NCBI GenBank assembly: GCA_903891755.1
Contig: CAITFY010000083.1
Coordinates: 1 to 8,060 of the forward strand
Direction of reading: 5' to 3'
Source: an uncultured Actinomycetes bacterium
GTDB taxonomy: Bacteria; Actinomycetota; Actinomycetes; Nanopelagicales; Nanopelagicaceae
Length of the DNA: 8,060 bases
The notes under the pieces are model-generated. The model did no database searches. It was not told the origin of the DNA and was given only the letters and a program-made list of their open reading frames with translations. Positions within the stretch are counted from its first letter, which is position 1. Each line of letters starts with the position of its first letter. Below are positions 5,085 through 8,060 of the stretch, one piece after another. The position numbers were made by a program, and so were the translations under genes.

Positions 5085-6827
5085 GTGGAAGAAGGTTTAG
5101 GGCTCGACCAAAGTGTGATGCGATTTCGTATCAACTTTGCTCAAAAGTTATTAGCAGGCTTTGTGGCCCTAGCCTTCTTCGCTCTTAGTATCACAATCAT
5201 TGAAACAAATAAATCTTCATTAGTTGATGCGCAGCATTTGACTGCCGCAGAGGCTCCGGCGGCTTCCATTATCTTTACTCAGCGCGAAACTCTTGTATAC
5301 ACGATTCGCCTATCACAATGGTTGGATCAACAGGTCACTCGTCGCGATGTTCAAATTGCGCGAGCACTATTAGCGCAAAGACTCTCAGTAGTTAACAGTG
5401 ATGGAGCAACAGTCGGAGGAACTGCGCCACCAGGGTTTATTGCCGCCCTGAGTGATGCAGATAAAGCACTTGCCGCTGGAAACCCAGGAATCCTCACAGA
5501 CCAGAACCGAAAAATCTTGCGCCCTGAAGTTGCGCAAGAGATTGAAAATATTGTTGCCCAAGCGCGATTGCTTGTTACCAATTATCAGTTAGCTGTTGAT
5601 AATCAATTGATAGCTGCCGCCCATTTACACAGGAATGGCGATTTTCTCTCCTTACTTTTCTTGATTATCTTCTTAATGTTGGCCCTGATTCTTCTCGCTC
5701 TTTTGGTTCGCTCTGCGATCCAACAATATCGACGCAGCAAGAACCGTATTCTTCTTGAAGGTCATCGTTTGCGAGTTTTGGCTCAAGAGCTTGAAGATAC
5801 CAACATGATGGTTCATCAACTTGAATCCCTCAATGAATCTAAGAATGAGTTCATCTCAAATATCAGCCATGAACTACGCACCCCACTCACCTCAATTATC
5901 GGCTATGTAGATCTTCTCTCTTCAACAGTCGAACCTGGCGTAAATCCAGCGCTCGACAATTCATTTAAAGTTCTCGATAGAAACGCCAGCATCCTTCTCT
6001 CACTCGTGCAGAGCTTGCTCTCACTTTCACAACTGGAATCCCCAAACAATAAATTTGTATTGAAGCCCGCAGATCTCGTCTCGATTATCGAGGATGCAAT
6101 CTTCTTGATGCAGACTTCAATCGAGCATAAGAATTTGAGCGTGCAGTTCACTCATGACGAGAGTGATTCTTTCTATGTGACGGGTGAGTCTGGATTGCTC
6201 TCCCAAATGGTTATTAACCTCGTGGCGAATGCCGTGAAATTTAGCCATCCCTCAAAGGTCCTGGAAATTTCGCTAAGAAGACACCCTCATGAGGACTCTG
6301 CGGGTAATGTCGTTCTGACAATTCGCGACCACGGAATTGGGATTCCTGAGGAAGAGATTGATCATCTCTTTGAACGCTTCTATCGCGCCTCAAATGCAGT
6401 TGATCAACAAATTCAAGGAACTGGGTTAGGTCTCGCGATAGTTGCAAAGGTGGCAGAAATACATGGAGCGAAAATTGAGGTTAACTCTCAACTTGGCGAT
6501 GGAACCTCGATAACCGTGGAGTTCCCAGATGGCGTAAGTAAGACAAGGGCCCTGATTGAAAGCCGAAAGTTCTCTTTATTAGCAGAAGCTATAGAGAGTG
6601 TCCAGCAGACCGAGATTGAAATTCTCCGTGCCAAATTGCATGAATATGGTGGGGCACTTGGCTTCTATGATTTTGCTGAAATCGGGGAGGAGTTATTAGT
6701 ATTTTCTCGAAGCCTGAATGGCAAAGCAGGAAATGCCGATACTTTAATTCTTGAAAAACGTAATGAATTAATCGCAAAGATGCGAAAGCTTCTGCCGCCT
6801 ACTGAAACTGGTGATGAAAATGTCTAA
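5085..6827 (+). CDS. Membrane sensor histidine kinase with degenerate HPt-like C-terminal domain
   Basis: The protein is 580 residues. Its order is TM1 (about 21-40), an extracytoplasmic mainly helical domain (41-186), TM2 (about 187-209), and a charged, probably coiled-coil linker (210-252). The HisKA domain has the phosphorylation site H262 in SNISHELRTP. The HATPase_c domain follows, with N-box N378/N382 in NLVANAVKF, G1 DHGIGIP (415-421), F-box LFERFY (428-433) and G2 GTGLGLAI (445-452). All kinase motifs are intact. Residues 490-570 are an extra helical region. AKLHEYGGALGF (516-527) aligns with the HPt signature (H-K-L-x-G-x-x-x-x-L-G-F), with Ala where the phospho-His should be. The GTG at 5085 directly follows the previous stop and has AAAGG 8 bases upstream. 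The ATG at 5118 (residue 12) is an alternative with no clear ribosome site. The likely partners are the two receivers of the same operon. The signal sensed is unknown. Confidence 0.94.
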   Translation: MEEGLGLDQSVMRFRINFAQKLLAGFVALAFFALSITIIETNKSSLVDAQHLTAAEAPAASIIFTQRETLVYTIRLSQWLDQQVTRRDVQIARALLAQRLSVVNSDGATVGGTAPPGFIAALSDADKALAAGNPGILTDQNRKILRPEVAQEIENIVAQARLLVTNYQLAVDNQLIAAAHLHRNGDFLSLLFLIIFLMLALILLALLVRSAIQQYRRSKNRILLEGHRLRVLAQELEDTNMMVHQLESLNESKNEFISNISHELRTPLTSIIGYVDLLSSTVEPGVNPALDNSFKVLDRNASILLSLVQSLLSLSQLESPNNKFVLKPADLVSIIEDAIFLMQTSIEHKNLSVQFTHDESDSFYVTGESGLLSQMVINLVANAVKFSHPSKVLEISLRRHPHEDSAGNVVLTIRDHGIGIPEEEIDHLFERFYRASNAVDQQIQGTGLGLAIVAKVAEIHGAKIEVNSQLGDGTSITVEFPDGVSKTRALIESRKFSLLAEAIESVQQTEIEILRAKLHEYGGALGFYDFAEIGEELLVFSRSLNGKAGNADTLILEKRNELIAKMRKLLPPTETGDENV

Positions 6828-7533
6828 TGAACTAATCCTGGTAGTAGATGACAATAAAGATGTGCGTGCATTTGTCCGTACCGCTCTTGAAGTCGAGGGA
6901 TATTCGGTTCTGGAAGCCGGCGGTGGCGCTGAAGCTTTAATAAATTTCCAAGCCAATAAAGTTTCCCTGGTTATCCTCGATCTCAACATGGGTCAACCGG
7001 ATGGCTTTGCGGTTTGTCGCGAGATTCGTCGCACCTCAAATGTCCCAATCATCATGCTCACCGATCGTGGTGAAGAGATGGATGAGGCGATGTGTCTAGC
7101 TTCTGGAGCTGATGATTACATCACTAAACCCGTTAGCCCAAGAATTCTTGCTTTACGAGTTGCTACCCAAATCAGACATGCTAAAAGCGAAGGCGCAAAG
7201 CGCGTTGGAACCTTCAACGCAAATGGATTAACTCTCGATCTGGAAACTCGCACACTTCAAATAGGTCAAGCAACTCTTTCAATTACAAGGACTGAGTTCG
7301 ATTTCTTGCGATTACTGATGGAACATCCCAAGCGAGTATTTACTCGCGAGCAAGTGATCCAGGCGATTGGTGGCTCAAGTGATTTTTCAAGTGATCACTT
7401 CCTAGATACGCATGCCTCACGATTACGCCTAAAGATTAAGAATGCGGGCGGCCCAAAGGTAGTTGTTGCGGTGCGCGGGGTGGGATATCGCTTGATTTCC
7501 ACACAGAGCAATGATGAGAACGAAGGGCAATAA
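6820..7533 (+). CDS. OmpR/PhoB-family response regulator
   Basis: This is a 237-residue DNA-binding regulator. The N-terminal receiver has the acidic pair D10-D11, phospho-acceptor D54 in VILDLNMG, T81, Y100 and K103 in DDYITKPVS. The C-terminal winged helix (about 134-227) has the OmpR-type signatures TRTEFDFLRLLMEHP (156-170), a recognition-helix region around DTHASRLRLKI (196-206), and VRGVGYRL (218-225) in the wing. One oddity is that the Pro normally four residues after the phospho-Asp is Gly (G58), with a Pro two residues later. ATG 6820 is chosen because GGTGA lies 6 bases upstream and pairs with the 16S tail. GTG 6811 and ATG 6814 are in frame but poorly placed. The start overlaps the kinase stop by 8 bp (ATGTCTAA), so it is almost certainly the kinase's cognate regulator. 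Its targets are unknown; the divergent sipW/TasA-like operon is an obvious candidate. No terminator is visible after the stop. Confidence 0.95.
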   Translation: MSNELILVVDDNKDVRAFVRTALEVEGYSVLEAGGGAEALINFQANKVSLVILDLNMGQPDGFAVCREIRRTSNVPIIMLTDRGEEMDEAMCLASGADDYITKPVSPRILALRVATQIRHAKSEGAKRVGTFNANGLTLDLETRTLQIGQATLSITRTEFDFLRLLMEHPKRVFTREQVIQAIGGSSDFSSDHFLDTHASRLRLKIKNAGGPKVVVAVRGVGYRLISTQSNDENEGQ

Positions 7534-7550
7534 ACGCTACTTTTTGGAGG

Positions 7551-7579
7551 GTTTCACCGCTAGCTTTTCCCTGTAAACT
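7551..7579 (+). promoter_or_regulatory. Candidate promoter of tRNA-Ser
   Basis: TAAACT (7574-7579) fits the TAnnnT -10 pattern, and GTTTCA (7551-7556) with a 17-bp spacer is a weak -35. Transcription would start near 7586, about 7 bases before the mature 5' end of the tRNA, a usual distance. The tRNA could also be read through from the regulator gene, since there is no terminator between them. Confidence 0.4.
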
Positions 7580-7592
7580 CCGACCACCACTT

Positions 7593-7686
7593 GGAGACGT
7601 CGCATAGCCCGGTCGAGTGCGCCTCACTGCTAATGAGGTAGGCCCGTTAAACGGCCTCGGAGGTTCAAATCCTCTCGTCTCCGCCA
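7593..7686 (+). tRNA. tRNA-Ser, anticodon GCU
   Basis: This is a class II (long variable arm) tRNA that reads AGC and AGU codons. The acceptor stem GGAGACG (7593-7599) pairs perfectly with CGTCTCC (7676-7682). The discriminator is G7683 and CCA is encoded (7684-7686). The D stem is GCA/TGC (7602-7604 with 7618-7620). The anticodon stem is CCTCA/TGAGG (7622-7626 with 7634-7638) around loop CTGCTAA, with anticodon GCT at 7629-7631. The variable arm is AGGCC/GGCCT (7640-7644 with 7653-7657). The T stem is GGAGG/CCTCT (7659-7663 with 7671-7675, one G-T pair) with loop TTCAAAT. The long arm plus the G discriminator supports serine. The call was made by folding by hand. Confidence 0.97.
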
Positions 7687-7730
7687 GAAAGTATGCCAGG
7701 TACTCAAAATCTTTAATGCTTTTACTTAAC

Positions 7731-8060
7731 TCAACCTTTGAACGGGTTGGTAAATTCGCAGAATTCTGTATTTTCAAGTTCAAGCAACCTGTTCCATTTA
7801 GCTGTTCTATCAGCGCCGTGCGTCGAACCAACCTTGATTTGGCCGGCGTTCCAGCCGACGGCAAAATCGCTTAACCACGAATCTTCGGTTTCACCACTTC
7901 TTGCAGAGACAACAGTCCCAAAATCATTGGATTTCGCCGTTTCCAAAACTTGCATTGTCCTGGTTACTAGTCCATTTTGATTGGGCTTTATGAGAATTGC
8001 ATTAGAGGCATGCGCTTCAACCCCATATTTGAGTCGTTGCAAATTTGTCGTATAGAGGTC
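7731..8060 (-). CDS. Divergent enolase-like protein, C-terminal part only
   Basis: The frame is open from the right edge and gives the last 109 residues of an enolase-superfamily protein; the rest lies outside the window. Matches to the enolase C-terminal barrel are clear: DLYTTNLQRL (1-10), AILIKPNQNG (21-30, against the usual L-I-K-x-N-Q-I-G), SGETED (55-60), NAGQIKVGS, and R-x-A-K-W-N-R-L-L. The catalytic-base Lys (K25) and the later active-site Lys in GQIK are kept. In the S-H-R-S active-site loop, however, the His is Ala (A53, codon 7902-7904), giving SARSGETED. Enolase converts 2-phosphoglycerate to phosphoenolpyruvate. Losing this His, the proline after K25 and the unusual tail ending NPFKG suggest a paralogue with altered or different chemistry rather than the housekeeping enzyme. 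It converges on the tRNA gene, 44 bp away, with no strong terminator seen. The start is not in the window. Confidence 0.85.
   Translation of the reverse strand, partial: DLYTTNLQRLKYGVEAHASNAILIKPNQNGLVTRTMQVLETAKSNDFGTVVSARSGETEDSWLSDFAVGWNAGQIKVGSTHGADRTAKWNRLLELENTEFCEFTNPFKG

Noticed and set aside
7676..7690. The tRNA-Ser 3' end as an attachment site of an integrated element
   Set aside because: No second copy of the tRNA 3' end, integrase or mobile gene is seen in the window; the downstream gene is enolase-like.
7687..7730. AGTA-N7-TACT as a terminator between the tRNA and the enolase-like gene
   Set aside because: The stem has four A/T-rich pairs and no U tract right after it; not convincing in either direction.
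7617..7980. Plus-strand open frames running from the tRNA into the enolase-like gene
   Set aside because: They cross the folded tRNA or lie antisense to the enolase motifs and have no recognisable protein features.

Overview
The window looks like chromosomal DNA from a moderate-GC bacterium (mid-40s percent judged by eye, not counted). An actinobacterium with a compact genome is the most likely source. The hints are a leaderless-type start at the response-regulator gene, tightly packed or overlapping genes, a tRNA gene with encoded CCA, and TasA-like proteins of a kind known from low-GC freshwater/marine actinobacteria. This placement is inference; no marker gene in the window settles it.

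Layout, left to right. (1) Positions 1-1973, minus strand: cydA followed by the 5' part of cydB, encoding cytochrome bd quinol oxidase. The left edge cuts cydB. (2) Positions 2108-4061, minus strand: a three-gene secretion operon. It contains a SipW-type (Ser/His) signal peptidase, then two small exported proteins that look like divergent TasA/camelysin paralogues. (3) Positions 4062-4128: a short divergent promoter region with small inverted and direct repeats and a good -10 box for the rightward genes. (4) Positions 4129-7533, plus strand: a four-gene signalling operon. It contains a stand-alone CheY-like receiver, an exported cysteine-free protein resembling the molybdopterin-oxidoreductase fold, a membrane histidine kinase with a degenerate HPt-like tail, and an OmpR-family response regulator. 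Gene gaps are 8, 0 and -8 bp. (5) Positions 7593-7686, plus strand: tRNA-Ser(GCU). (6) Positions 7731-8060, minus strand: the C-terminal quarter of a divergent enolase-like protein, cut by the right edge.

How the parts may work together. The peptidase and the two TasA-like proteins form a plausible self-contained system for exporting and assembling surface or matrix protein. The divergent operon has the parts of a sensory pathway: an exported putative ligand-binding protein, a membrane kinase with a helical extracytoplasmic domain, and two receivers as outputs. The shared 67-bp promoter region makes it natural to propose that the pathway controls the surface-protein operon, but this is inference from gene order. 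Cytochrome bd, the tRNA and the enolase-like gene are probably independent units. Nothing in the window looks like an insertion sequence, phage gene or CRISPR array.
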